The notes under the pieces: model-generated
Seen by the model: only the letters and a program-made list of their open reading frames with translations
Databases searched by the model: none
Told to the model about the DNA's origin: nothing
Origin: Gonatopus flavifemur
Lineage: Eukaryota; Arthropoda; Insecta; Hymenoptera; Dryinidae
NCBI GenBank assembly: GCA_018340375.1
Contig: JAFFJZ010000001.1
Location: 63,666,001-63,730,000 of the forward strand
DNA: 64,000 nucleotides
Reading direction: 5' to 3'
Shown: positions 47,653 through 59,197 of the stretch, piece by piece
Layout of the letters: every line of letters starts with the position of its first letter
Numbering within the stretch: the first letter of the stretch is position 1
Program-made: the position numbers and the translations under genes

Positions 47653-50267
47653 TTATCTAGGTTCTATTATGAGATTTACTCCTCCTTTCGCTGTCAAAAT
47701 GAAAGCTCTTTCATCGAGTTCGAGGACTCTAGGTGTGTTCGGATTAACCCTGAATCTGAAGTTCGATAAAGCACTGATGAGAGCCACCTTTACTTGCACC
47801 AGTCCAAACCGCGTGCCTGAATGAAAAAATTAATGATGAACATTAAAATTCTACTATGAATTCATTACACGCTATTGATAATTCTTACCGATGCATACTC
47901 TGGGACCCTCTCCGAATGGTAAGTAAACGTACGGATGTCTCGAAGCAATATTATCGTCGGTGAATCTCTCTGGATCAAATTTATCTGGATCAGGATAGAT
48001 TTCCGGATCGTGATGGAGCCCCAACACCGGAATGACAACGAGCGTGTCTTTGGGTAATGTCAAATCAATTTCAGGTAGAGTTACTTCTTTTGTACAAATC
48101 CGATTCAGGATGGGCAAAGGCGGGTACTTTCTCAAAGTTTCTGTGGAAATTAAATCATCCATCATGAACAATAAAAAATTGGGCCGAAAGGAAAACTTTC
48201 ATTCAATCATAAAATGAGAGTAGGTCGAAATGTGAATGAACACTGGTTAATGTCTTGTTCAACGCTCAGTTAGCTGTATTCGTCGCTAACGTTTGGTGAG
48301 AAATTTACTGTTCTCTGAGTTTAATTTCATACACCTCCAGGTGAATTCGTTCATGACAAAACGAAATCTAAGCACACAGAAGAGTTTAAAATATACCCAC
48401 TGGTACACGGAAAGAAGAAAACAGTACTGGTTACTGTCCATAACAGCAACCAGTTGAAAAACAAATGAAAACACACTTGGATGATAGAGGTTAGCGTGAT
48501 CACAGTGATGTGTACTGCAGTTAAATTCGTCAATGCTGCTTGGACATTAACGGTTACTGGGAGACGCAGTAATGAGCGGCGTGAATTTGATTTTGAATTA
48601 TTTTTCAATGAATTATTGCGATTCACAGTAACCATTGCTGTTTTCTTATTTCCGTGTAGTGGAAAGAAAACACTCGAACGAACCATTTGGAGGGTTATTT
48701 GAGTGTTAGATTTTATATTCAAATTTTATTTAGGATTTGAAAATAAATATAGAACATTGTTGGAAGGTACGTGCCTGATACTACTTGATTGAGATATGTC
48801 ATCTGATTAATACTGTCATAAGTGAGACCACCATGTTTTTTGATCACCGTATCTATTTCCTGTCGAACTTTTTCTTGTATCTCCTGATGAATCGCTAATT
48901 CGTATAAACAATAACTCGCGGTGGTCGAAGAAGTCTCGAAACCGGCCAAGAAAAAAACAAAAGCCTGAGCGGCTCCCTCTGACATATTCAACTTTTCCAC
49001 TGTTTCTGCAAGAAAATGATTACATTCAAATCATACTCAAGGAACAATATCACATTTTGATGAAAAGTTTATAAAATAATCTTTTTCGTAAACACTGCAC
49101 ATCACAATGTCTGTTTTGTCGATTTTACAGATAATTTGACGTAACTTACCCTGTTGATCGATTGTAACTTTATCTGTATCGGGAGGAATGTAACCCTTAT
49201 TCACCAATTGCATTATTAGATCCAGAAAATCAGGTCGGGACACATTATGTTTATTCCTATAATTGACGGTATCCGAAAAGGCTTTCATGAAAAAGTCACT
49301 AACACCTCGTTCCACCGATGGTATAGAAAATGTTTCTAATACCTTTGGAGCAAATACGGTGAATATATCAACAATAGCTCGAGGCTTGAACGCTCTCTCT
49401 CCCCAATAACGAAACTCGCTGTTTGGATTTTCAAGACTGTGAGAATTGATTCCGAAAGCAGTTGACATAATCACGTCCGTTGAAAATCTGCAAATTTATG
49501 GTAAAATTTGATGTGATGGAGAATAAAAAAAAATGATAGAACTTGAAGGAAGCATCATTTTTTGTTCTTTGTTGATTTTTAAATAATATAATTTGAGCAA
49601 AGAAAAATAATTTTTGTGCTAATGTATGAACTCTCTTAACCTCGCAATCACATCCTTGATCTCGATATCTGAAGTCTCCAAAGCTTTTTTCCCAAGAGTT
49701 TTGGCGAAATTATCCCCAATTTCTTTGATAGTACCAAACATCTGTTTGATCTTTCCGGAAGTGAACGTAGGTGTCAACTTCACTCTCAAATTCCGCCACT
49801 TTTGTCCCGGTAGGAGGAATAAATGCCCGGACATGGGATCGATCTTTTCGTTGCAATACATTCCACGATCATGAAAACTCCCAAATTCTTTGGCCAATAC
49901 GAATTTTATGAGTTCAGGATCGTTGATCACAAGATTTCGTTTATAAAGCGAATAAATGCCGTAGACACGATGTTTCTTGTACTTCTCGTAACCATCGCGA
50001 AAGAAGTTGCCTAAAATATTAGAATCAAAACTATAATATTGACCTTCTCTCTTCCTTCTGACAAGTTAGAATTATTCGAAATTACTCACCGACATGAACG
50101 CTCCCAGTTAACAGAGGTCTTATATTTCCAATCAGAAAAGTAGGTTCCGGATGAATTACTTTCTTTTCTCGCCAGAAATTATATACGAAGTATTTGAAGT
50201 AGAAGTATATCGGAGCACATAAGACGACAATCAGAATCAAGAATTCGCTTATAAACGAGACGAACAT
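47653..50267 (-). CDS. Cytochrome P450, CYP6-like (CYP3 clan), complete, 510 aa
   Basis: Microsomal haem monooxygenase of the clan that oxidises xenobiotics and lipophilic endogenous compounds in insects. Six exons: 50267-50090, 50010-49641, 49487-49150, 49005-48775, 48140-47889, 47816-47653 (1533 nt; phases 1,2,1,1,1 all agree). Residues 1-28 are the ER-membrane anchor. Visible motifs: helix C WRNLR (131-135), helix I AGFETSS (316-322), helix K ETLR (373-376), DPERF (428-432), haem loop PFGEGPRVCIG with ligand Cys455. Length is normal for CYP6 (about 500). Intron 4 (48141-48774) uses a GC donor (TCAG|gcacgt), forced by the conserved SETLRKYPP frame, and contains a 255-bp MITE. A TIR element starts about 90 bp upstream of the ATG. 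Subfamily and substrate cannot be set by eye. Confidence 0.95.
48404..48658. mobile_element. MITE in intron 4 of the P450 gene
   Basis: TACACGGAAAGAAGAAAACA at the left and TGTTTTCTTATTTCCGTGTA at the right are inverse with one mismatch, and a further TGGTTACTGT/ACAGTAACCA pair extends the arms to about 34 bases. The intron is 634 bases, so the MITE makes up 40% of it. Confidence 0.85.
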
Positions 50268-50356
50268 CTTTGCAATTATGTAGATTTGAGGCGCTGCGTC
50301 AAAAACTCTAATTAAAATTATTTTTCTTTTTTTTTCTATTCTTCATCTATGTCTAT

Positions 50357-51498
50357 ACACTGTGAAGAAATGTCGCCGGAAAATTCCAGTACATGTACTG
50401 GAAGTAATTAACCTGTACATGTACCAGAAAATTTTAGCACATTTGTACTGCAAAAATTCAGTACAAATGTTATGGAATTTCAGCATCAAAACTGGAAATT
50501 CTTTGAGCTTCCGTACTGGGATTTTCCAGTACACGAACTGGACTTTTTCAGGACACGTGCTGGGAAATTAATAGTGAAAATATTCATGAAAATTGAAAAA
50601 AAATTGCTCACACAAAATGTCCTTGTGTTTCAAGATAATTGAGAAACTTGGACGTTTATGTGGACCCCAGTAAAAATGATTATAGCGGTTGTCTAGCAGC
50701 TTTCAAGGCACTAGCAGGGAAGCTAGTCACTAGACGGGTCCTTGACATTAACTATGAGGTGGCTAGAGTCACTTCTGCTAGGGGATGGACAGAAAGTCAT
50801 GTCTACCTAAGGAGATTTGAACCTACACTTTTCTACCTGCCTTCCAACTGAAACCTAAGACCTAACCGATGAGCTATAGCGCGACAAGTTCGGATGCCAG
50901 CTTGGGTCATTACATATGCTTCATATCTAGAATACACAGAGGAATAAGTCTTCGACAAACCTCATATATCAATTTTATTTGCTACAATTAGAATTATTAT
51001 TCAAAATCTCAATCAGAAAATTTTTAATATGAGGACTTGAAATTTTTCCTGCTAGAAATGACGAAATCCAATAGAAGTGGAAAATTTCAGTGCAACAGTG
51101 ATTAAATTCCAACATAATTGGAAAATTCCGTTGCATGGCAACTGGAAATTTCCATCACACAACCTGAAAATTGCAGTTTCAAACCTGTATAATTCCAGGA
51201 TACCAACGATTAAGTTTTTTTTCTGAATTCAAAATTTCTTCCAGGTCCTTATTGAGGGGATACTTTTTTCTGGTGCACAAGAACTGTAAAATTTTAGTAC
51301 AAGCCAGTAAAATTTTCGCGAAATCTTGGCGAAATTTCAGTACACAATCTCAAACTTGAAAATTCCAGTACAAGGACTGAATTTTCAATTATGCTTGGTA
51401 AATTTTCAGCACTGTACCAACAAAATTTCTGTACATGTACTAGCGCTGTAAATTTTCAGTTCAGTTGCACAGTAAATTTCCAGTTTTTTTTGCAGTGT
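50357..51498. mobile_element. TIR element (ACACTG) upstream of the P450, with tRNA-like module
   Basis: ACACTGTGAAGAAAT at the left is roughly mirrored by TTTTTTTTGCAGTGTC at the right. The interior is chains of CCAGTACATGTACTGG/GGAAATTTTCAG dyads on both sides of a tRNA-like core (50803-50889, minus). Confidence 0.6.
50803..50889 (-). repeat. tRNA-derived (SINE-like) module, minus strand
   Basis: On the minus strand, GCGCTATAGCTCATCGGTTA contains a good A box (TAGCTCATCGGTTAGG) and GTAGGTTCAAATCTCC a good B box about 50 bases on. No closed cloverleaf forms, so this is a SINE head rather than a functional tRNA. Confidence 0.55.
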
Positions 51499-53381
51499 CA
51501 TATTTTGAGGAAGAATTATCACTCAGCCCTAATGAACATTCATTGTCAATCTTTCGAAACGCCAACAGGCGTCATATTTTATGTATATTTGTGAAAAAAT
51601 CTCTACACAACTATCCAGTTTTCAATAACATGATTGCTAAACATAAAATATGACATGATACTTGAATCAATAATCATAAATCTCACTGTCTTTACATATT
51701 CTTACGTTCCATTACATGACCTAATCGACGTAATGATAATGAAAAAATGATGTCAGAAATTGTTTCGCAATCGAATTTTATCATCAAGCCATTGATACAT
51801 CATTTCGATACGTATAATACTGGTTTACTTTCATCATAATCCCGCGAGTGAAGACAAAATATTTCCATACTTTGTATTGAAATTTTTTTCATGCAAAGTA
51901 GAATTCCCAACAAAGTGTGTTGCACGCCTCAATTATTGATCATTACAAGAAATTATGAATACGCGGAGCAGGTTTTCTTTACGTGGGTATTAACTTGTGA
52001 ATGATGAATATTCAATCACATCAATTATACCTACTTCTGAGTGATCGTTTATCAGTAATGCGTTTGAAATTACATGGATGGTCCAATTGTTCTTCAAATG
52101 TTATAAAGAAATCGATGCAGGGTGTGAGTATATTAATGTGGAACCTCTATCTTGAATCTACAAACACTGGATTCTAGAATTTTAACGGGCTACTAATATA
52201 TTATGCGCTATAGCGTAAAGGTGTCAGATCCATCAACGATTCCTCAAAATCCTTGGAATTCCATGCGGAAAATTTTATGCGATATAAACTGTATCGAATT
52301 ATATATAAATTATATATAATTTGAGAAGTTTCCCACATGGAATCGTGTTTACTGGATTACATTGGAATTCCGTATCAAATATGTGATGGATGCTTTGCGC
52401 AAGGTATCCTAGGATTGATGGATCGCACTGCACAGGCGTATTCGACTGCCAACATGGGACAACTCATTTATTTGTTCAAATTTTATTTGAGCATTTCTTC
52501 AATTTTTCAAAGAATACAAATTTCTTGGAAACGCTGCACTACACATTCTTGAATTTTTCCACCATTTTCTGAGATGACAGAAGAAAGATTTCAGGAAGAA
52601 TAATTCTCGGATTCCAGTTGATTCAGAATTTTAAATCGCTATGACTCCAAAACGAAGCACACCAGGATAATTGAATCACGTTCCCAGAATTCCACCTTCC
52701 GTCAATTTCAAAAATCGTGTCAAATTCTAAACCTTGAATCGCAGCCTTTGCTAAATTTCTTTCCTTTGTTTCCATTTTAGCTCACTGTTTATCCGAAATA
52801 CACAAATTTTGTCATCATAAGAAACAAAAAGAAGGAAAAAATTGAACACGAAGTGTTATTAACGTACAATGGAGTAAAGTAAGACACTCTTTTGCAATGC
52901 ACCAATTGATATTTTTGATTCAATAGCTGCCGCATGCATCCAAACCTCCTGCGTCGCTCGATTTTACAATCCATGATTTTGTAAGGCAAGTGGGGCATTT
53001 TCCATTTCAAATATGACTCAATTTGGAATAGCCGAAGGTGAAACATACATACCGATACTCAAAAAACACAAAGAATTAAAAAATATCTTCATCATTTACA
53101 CCACACGAAAATTAAACGCCAAATATCAATGATTCGATCAGAAAAGTATTACATAATTCAAGTATAGTTTCATATCAGTCGCACGATGATTGTTGTTCTT
53201 TAGAAATTGCATTGATGTTAATCAACGTCTTATCTCTGATGTCCAGCAAAGATATCTATCACATGGGAACTGATTAGACAGACTGTTATAAAATAAGAAA
53301 ATTGCAATCATCTGAGGGACATGTACACATCATTTTGTCTTATTTCAATTCATCTTTGTGAGGTTTAATGTGGGATGTCTA
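51499..53381. other. Intergenic stretch, repeat fragments only
   Basis: Around 52600-52740 there is a fragment resembling the interior of the 17396-18777 foldback (AATTTTAAATCGCTATGACT). No gene supported. Confidence 0.35.
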
Positions 53382-53643
53382 CACTGTAAAAAATTTCTAT
53401 GGGGAAATTCCTATAAATTTGATCTTACAATTCCTATCAATTTTTTCCTATAATGAAGGAATCAACATATACAAGCAGAAATTTACTGTAAAATGATAGT
53501 AAAAATCCCATGAAGTTCGGAATTTTCAATTGAATTTGTGAAGAATTTCATACATATTTATCAGAACTTGCCGATTTGCCGGCAAATTTTTGGAAGAAAT
53601 TCGGTTGCCGTATACAGGAAAATTCCGATTATTTTTTACGGTG
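53382..53643. mobile_element. MITE, CACTGTAAAAAAT family
   Basis: CACTGTAAAAAATTTCTATG at the left; AAAATTCCGATTATTTTTTACGGTG at the right (shown as the inverse of the 14385 terminus). Contains GCCGGCAAATTTTTGG as in the 14.4 kb copy. Confidence 0.7.
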
Positions 53644-53943
53644 CACTGGAAAAAATATTTATTCATCCTCTCTCCATGAAATGTTTATTCGTAGAAATTG
53701 AATATTCAATTAGATGCAAGAACTGATTACTTGTGGCGAATAAATGATTTATTTAGAAGACCAATTTATTTGGGGCAAGCATTCCATTATTCGATTCGAT
53801 GGAATATTTCATAAATCCTAAGAAATATTTTATGGAGAGAGGACAAATAAACTATTTATTTGGTTGGAAGAAATTTTTTGTTCAGTGTGTGAATATGCAA
53901 AGAGCGTATCCTGGGGTCCCCTGGATTTATGTTTCCTTTTATC

Positions 53944-55003
53944 TACACGGAGAAAAATGTGTGTGATAGAACCAGCAATATAAGAATAAGAAAAGAACAT
54001 TTTATTGCTGGTTATGCAATAAGTTGTTATTCGTACAGCAACAGCAAATTGTTTCGTAAACAAGAATTGTATTGCTGAAAATTACTGGTTGGAATGACAA
54101 TATGCGTTGCCATTCCAACTCACAATAAACATTGTTGATTTGACGAAACGACAATACCAAGCACCGACAACAATGAGTATCACAGAATTAACAAAAAAAA
54201 TTGTCGTAACAAAATCCATTTATTCTCGAAACAACTGTATATTCTGAACGTACGAAGCGGTATAATTTTATTCCCGTGAGAAATTACTTTGATCCATTTC
54301 AGGAGACAGTTAAAAATGATATCAAAGTGATATACATTCTTCTACAAACCCTACTTCGATTAAGTTTTCCTTGAACATAAAAATCAATGCCAATTTCCAA
54401 TTGATTAACAAACTTTACATGAGTTTAACAAACAAATTTGACGAGTTTCATTGGTTTCTGAAAAAATTCCTGTGATTCAAATCGTAATCCATTTATTCAA
54501 TGTGCACAATTTTATGTTTGTCTTGAATATATTTTCATCGTGAACTCTGAATAAAGTCGAGGATTAACATAAATGGCAATTCAAGTACTCAGTTGTCATC
54601 TTGGAGATCTGCTGATGTGATAAAGGCTTTGTTTCCCACTCGGAGGACTCGGGTTCGAATCTCGCTAAGTCAACTTCCCAACATTGGAACTTACAATCGC
54701 CTTTTCTTCACATATGAATCAAACCACATCGTGAGAGAATGTTTGTAGAGATAAATTTGGATGAGAAATTTTTTTCCTCAGTCAAAAGTAATATTTTTTA
54801 AATAGGTCAATATAAATGATTAATATAACCACATGATATTGCGAAATTGAGTATGTTAATTGTTAATGATGTTGACAATGTAATATTGTTGCCAATTTAG
54901 CAATAGTTGCGGTCATATTTTCACGATATTTATTGTGGGTTGATATACAACAATATTTTATTGTCAATTCAGCAATATTATTGTTAATTTTTTTCTCCGT
55001 GTA
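53944..55003. mobile_element. TIR element (TACACGGAGAAAAA), 1.06 kb, with tRNA-like module
   Basis: TACACGGAGAAAAA mirrors TTTTTTTCTCCGTGTA. The interior is AGCAATATTGTTG/CAACAGCAA dyads surrounding one tRNA-like module (54606-54672). Similar AGCAATATT words occur at 14270-14385. Confidence 0.7.
54606..54672 (+). repeat. tRNA-like module inside the TACACGGAG element
   Basis: GCTGATGTGATAAAGGC (A box) and GGGTTCGAATCTCG (B box, T-arm with four of five pairs). Aligns with the modules at 15649 and 27399, including ATAAATGGCA upstream. Confidence 0.55.
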
Positions 55004-55056
55004 CGTATATGTACTTATCTATCACGTAGAGTCCCTTCAAAGAGCTTCTGGATACG

Positions 55057-55532
55057 CCTTGTAAAAATTTTCTATGGAAAAATTCCGATATATTTATGTG
55101 AGGTAGTTAAGAAGCACACGGAAAAAAAGAAATAGTTGCAGCAACTACTGAAATAGTCGATTTTCGACCATCTACTGAAGTAGTTGCTGCAGCTACTGAG
55201 TAGTCAGGACAAGTAACTCGATAGTTGCACTAACTAACGTAAATATCTGAGGTATTTTGAATTAGTTGAGTAGCTGCAGCAACTACTTAAGCAGATGGTC
55301 GAAAACCAACTATTTCAGTAGTTGCTGCAACTATTCGTTTTTTTCCGTATACATGCGTTAGGAATTTTCCGAACTTTTCCGGAAATTTACTGTTGAATGT
55401 TGGGAAAAATCCCATAGAGTTTGGAATTTCCAGACAAATTTTATATAAATGTACCGAAAATTGATTTCCCAATCAGCGATTGGAATTTTCAGGTTGATAT
55501 ACACAGGAAAATTCCGATTATTGTTTACAGTG
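55057..55532. mobile_element. CACTGTAAA-family MITE split by a foldback MITE
   Basis: The left fragment CCTTGTAAAAATTTTCTATG and right fragment GGAAAATTCCGATTATTGTT (then TACAGTG) match the 14.4 and 53.4 kb family. The element is interrupted at 55116-55350. Confidence 0.75.
55116..55350. mobile_element. Foldback MITE (ACACGGAAAAAAAG) nested in the previous element
   Basis: ATTTTCGACCATCTACTGAA on the left pairs with GCAGATGGTCGAAAACC on the right; AGTAGTTGCTGCAACTACT words fill the arms. It continues the family seen in SDR intron 4. Confidence 0.85.
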
Positions 55533-55550
55533 CGACTTCGAAATACATAT

Positions 55551-57320
55551 AAATCTCTTGAGGAAGATTGTGTTCAGGAATGCAATCCACTAGAATGAGA
55601 AACTGATAAAAGGAACAACCAGTTTAAAGATTTTATCACCACGAACAATATTACTTTTTCGATATGCTGGATCCGGAGAGATGTTGAAAGAACACAATTT
55701 CGAAACTTCAAAACTTAATGCATATTATAAACACGCATGAAAACATCACAGCTCATTCAAAATTCTTCAAAACACATGCAGTGATGAAAATTACCTTCAC
55801 TTTGCTATCACTTTTCATATTTCAACGCCACAGCTAATGTGCAAACAATGAAAATGTCACTGTACGATATGGAAAATACAGTATTACGAGATGACAAACG
55901 AGATTCGTTCCGTCGTTGTGTGCGCGGAACTCGCATTACGAAATCGACACAATATTTGAACGTATACTTCAATTAAAAATGATGATGAAACGATTTGAAT
56001 AAGATTAATCCAAATACATGCTATATAAAAACCTTGATCTCGCGTGTTTCTGGAATGAAGAGATGTTTGGTAGTATGAGATAAACTAAAACACGATACGC
56101 TACTTCTCTGAAATATCGAAAAAGCAAGACGAAGTGTCTCCCACTTTTGATTCCACTACGTCAATGTAGACCCAGGGACAATCAACGTACAGGTTGCCAC
56201 AATGATACAGCTTGAAGTATGTGCACGGATCATGGTACGATGAATTTGCATATTGCAACCAATGGGAATACTAGAAACTCAACGCATTCTTCATTTAGTT
56301 TGATGGAATCTGATGATCCTTTTCGATGGATTATTATAAAACTCACACAAAAGATAAATAACTCCATAAATTTCTCTTGTTTTTCGGCTTTGCTATGGTT
56401 GGAGAAAAACCATAATTTTGTGGAAGGATATGCGATGGAATTTTATGATTTTCTTTTTCCAGGGTGGGTTTATGGGTTGATTCAGGTGTTCAGGGAATGA
56501 AAAATTCACAAATTCAATTCAAAAATTGGACTCATTTTCTATTTAATCAGAAATTCATGACTTGTAGGTTGAATAGATTCCTGAGTATATTGCAATGCAT
56601 AGAGGAAAATGATTTGTCACGATTTATAATGCTTTCCGAGCTGAGCTGTTAATTCTATACTAGAAAATTTTCTCACATCAGCACAAAGTTTAGTTGTATC
56701 GACAACTTCTGTTGCTTCTTTCCCGATTTTTGTTTTTGTAGACACTGTAGTAACAGATCAATTTGCTATGCTCGCGATGCTTTTCTCCTTATGTGAGTTG
56801 AAAATTCGTTTCTCATCGATTGGGGTACAAAAGTTCTAAAATATTTGATCCAAACCCATAGTTCCAAGGAAAAAGTTCCAATAATATATTTCTGCAAAAG
56901 TACATATTCCCCAATGCTATAAGAGATTCAAAATGACCCAGATCCAAAAGAAGATTAGTTGTCAGAAATGCAAATTATATCCAATCGTTCTTAAATGGAC
57001 AATGATATTATAACATCTTTTTCAACATATCCTTCATAATTAGGAACTATGTTGAAAATTCATTCATCCGTTTTTTGTTGAGCAGGTGCACAAGCAGTGC
57101 TTCCACATGAACAAAAAAAAATTCTCACTAACTAGAATGAAAAATCCCTGGTTATCCCTTTTTTCTTAGAAAACAAAACAATCCCTCTCTATCCCTCTTT
57201 TGGAAGAAATAAATCCCTGAATATTCCCCTTTTTAGGGAATGAATGTCTTGTTAAAGATACATTCTAAATATCGAATTTTAGTTCGGGTTTTGGATTTCC
57301 ATCAAAAAATTATCCTGTCT
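55551..57320. other. Intergenic stretch, nothing confident
   Basis: Short ORFs at 56219-56652 have no splice support or recognisable features. A CCCACACAGCACA left terminus occurs at about 57595 without an obvious partner. Confidence 0.3.
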
Positions 57321-57484
57321 AAGGCTGGCCTCCCATGGACCAGAATTCGTTCCGGCGGAATGAAAATTGAACCAATGCACAATTTTTTATAGATTTCTGA
57401 TAGAACGCTCTAAAAGAAATTGTGAAAGCGATTGGTTTGAAGTCATTCCGCCGGAACGAATTCCAGTCCGTGGAAGGTTAGCCT
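57321..57484. mobile_element. Foldback MITE (AGGCTGGCC)
   Basis: AGAATTCGTTCCGGCGGAAT on the left pairs with ATTCCGCCGGAACGAATTCC on the right; outer ends AGGCTGGCC/GGTTAGCCT flanked by TA. Confidence 0.75.
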
Positions 57485-57827
57485 AAAAATCCCACAAAAT
57501 CCCTCAATCCCTGTTTAATCCCTTAAGAGGTCCAAAAATCCCCAAACTGGGATAATAATCCCTGAAGTGGAAACCCCGTGCACAAGCCTTCTTTCCCACA
57601 CAGCACATAATGTCTATACAATATGTGAAATAAGTGTGGTAATATTGTCTATATGCATAAAACATTTAAAATATATCATACGAACAATATTCATAAGAGT
57701 ACATGAATCAATATTCTATACATATATTGGAAATGATCATGATATTTTGCACATGTATGGGGATTAGGTGGATACAATATTTTTAAATGTACGTCAAACG
57801 AAGATGATCAATATTTTATTACTTTGT

Positions 57828-58254
57828 CCCAGACAGCACAGGAAATTCTCTGGATGTTCTATAAACATATTCTTGGTTCCGCGTGTGTTGGTGCCCAAGG
57901 CACATATTTTCCAAATGTTTAGAGTACCTTCGCTTTTGATGCACATGAATACGTACCGAGCACGTTCTTTTCACATACTACGGGACGTTCTTTCCGCGTT
58001 TTCTAAACGTGTTTCCATGAAAACTAACCTTTTAAAAACATATATGCAACACTGCGGAACGTTGTGAAAACCTTTCCTTGAATACGTCCCAAGAACATTG
58101 CAAGAAGACATGAATAGAACTAAACGGGACATTTGCATGTTCCTGCGACATACATGCGACGTTTTTAGAACATCATGAGACGTTATTTGCACGTTCTCTG
58201 TGTAACCAAGCACGTTTTCGGAACGTCCAGAAAACTTCCCGGTGCTGTATGGGG
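57828..58254. mobile_element. TIR element (CCCAGACAGCAC) with AACGTTTTC-type interior
   Basis: CCCAGACAGCACAGGAAATT mirrors CTTCCCGGTGCTGTATGGGG. The interior is dense in ACGTTC/GAACGT words. Confidence 0.7.
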
Positions 58255-58307
58255 TATAAATATTCACGTAATTGATGGATCACCTATATGCGCGTATATC
58301 ATGGGCG

Positions 58308-58470
58308 CAGTGATGCCAGGAAAGACAGGGTGGACCGAAAAATCAACCCCTCTACCGTGCACACGATGAAACCTTCGTATACATGTGAGTCACACGTATA
58401 CGAAGATGTCATTGTGTGAACAATGGAGGGGCTGATTTTTCGGTCCGCACCGTTTTTCCTGGCATCACTG
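58308..58470. mobile_element. hAT-type MITE, 163 bp, with perfect 8-bp TSD
   Basis: CAGTGATGCCAGGAAA mirrors TTTCCTGGCATCACTG. CATGGGCG flanks both sides (58300-58307 and 58471-58478). Terminus resembles the 29129 MITE (CAGCGATGCCA). Confidence 0.9.
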
Positions 58471-58588
58471 CATGGGCGTGCAAATTGTTGAGAAAAGGTT
58501 ATGTATCGAACAATGAATACTCCACTGGATTTTTTGGATATTAGCGAACGGCATCGCATCGGGATCCAATTTTCTAATCTTGGATTAA

Positions 58589-58721
58589 AGCTTCTATTAC
58601 ATGCATGCGTTTGTCGCATGCGACATCATTAGATGAAAGGAGAGGCAAACTGTTTTTCCCTAGGACTTCTCTTTTCATCTAATGATATCGCATGCGACAA
58701 ACGCACGCATGTAATTTCACC
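58589..58721. mobile_element. Short foldback MITE next to TTAA sites
   Basis: TTTGTCGCATGCGACATCAT on the left pairs with ATATCGCATGCGACAAACG on the right, continuing through TAGATGAAAGGAGA. TTAA sits at 58585-58588 and 58722-58725. Confidence 0.7.
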
Positions 58722-59197
58722 TTAAGGTATGTACGTGAATAACTAAATTTACTTTTTTTCAATATACTAGATGCCTATTCGGGGCATTCTGTTTGATAAA
58801 GAATATTGAAAAGTATAAACATCACCAATTTTTTCACCATAACCTCAAAGTTTTCATTACCTGAAATACTAATTACAAATCATTCGGTGATTCGTGCGAG
58901 TATCCCTGGTGAGAATATGAGGTACTTTCGTACAAGGGACTGTAATTTTACATTCAAAAATGCGCGAAACTCCGCTCGGTGTACATCCGCATTCAATTTT
59001 CGTAACAATTCGTTGCATCGTTGACACTTTATTTTCACCAGGGATGCAATGTTCATCGCTTTACTTTCATTAATATTATTCATTATACGTTATGACAAGT
59101 GTGTGTGAATTCAATGTCCAAATTTCCCTGATAATGATTTTGAATGAAAGTCATGTTGATATTTTCAGATTAGGATTAAAGTCAAACTCCAAAGATC

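Noticed and set aside
58880..59083. Minus-strand 67-codon ORF divergent from the 59198 ORF
   Set aside because: Protein-like composition but no recognisable domain or splice sites;  plus-strand frame is also open here.
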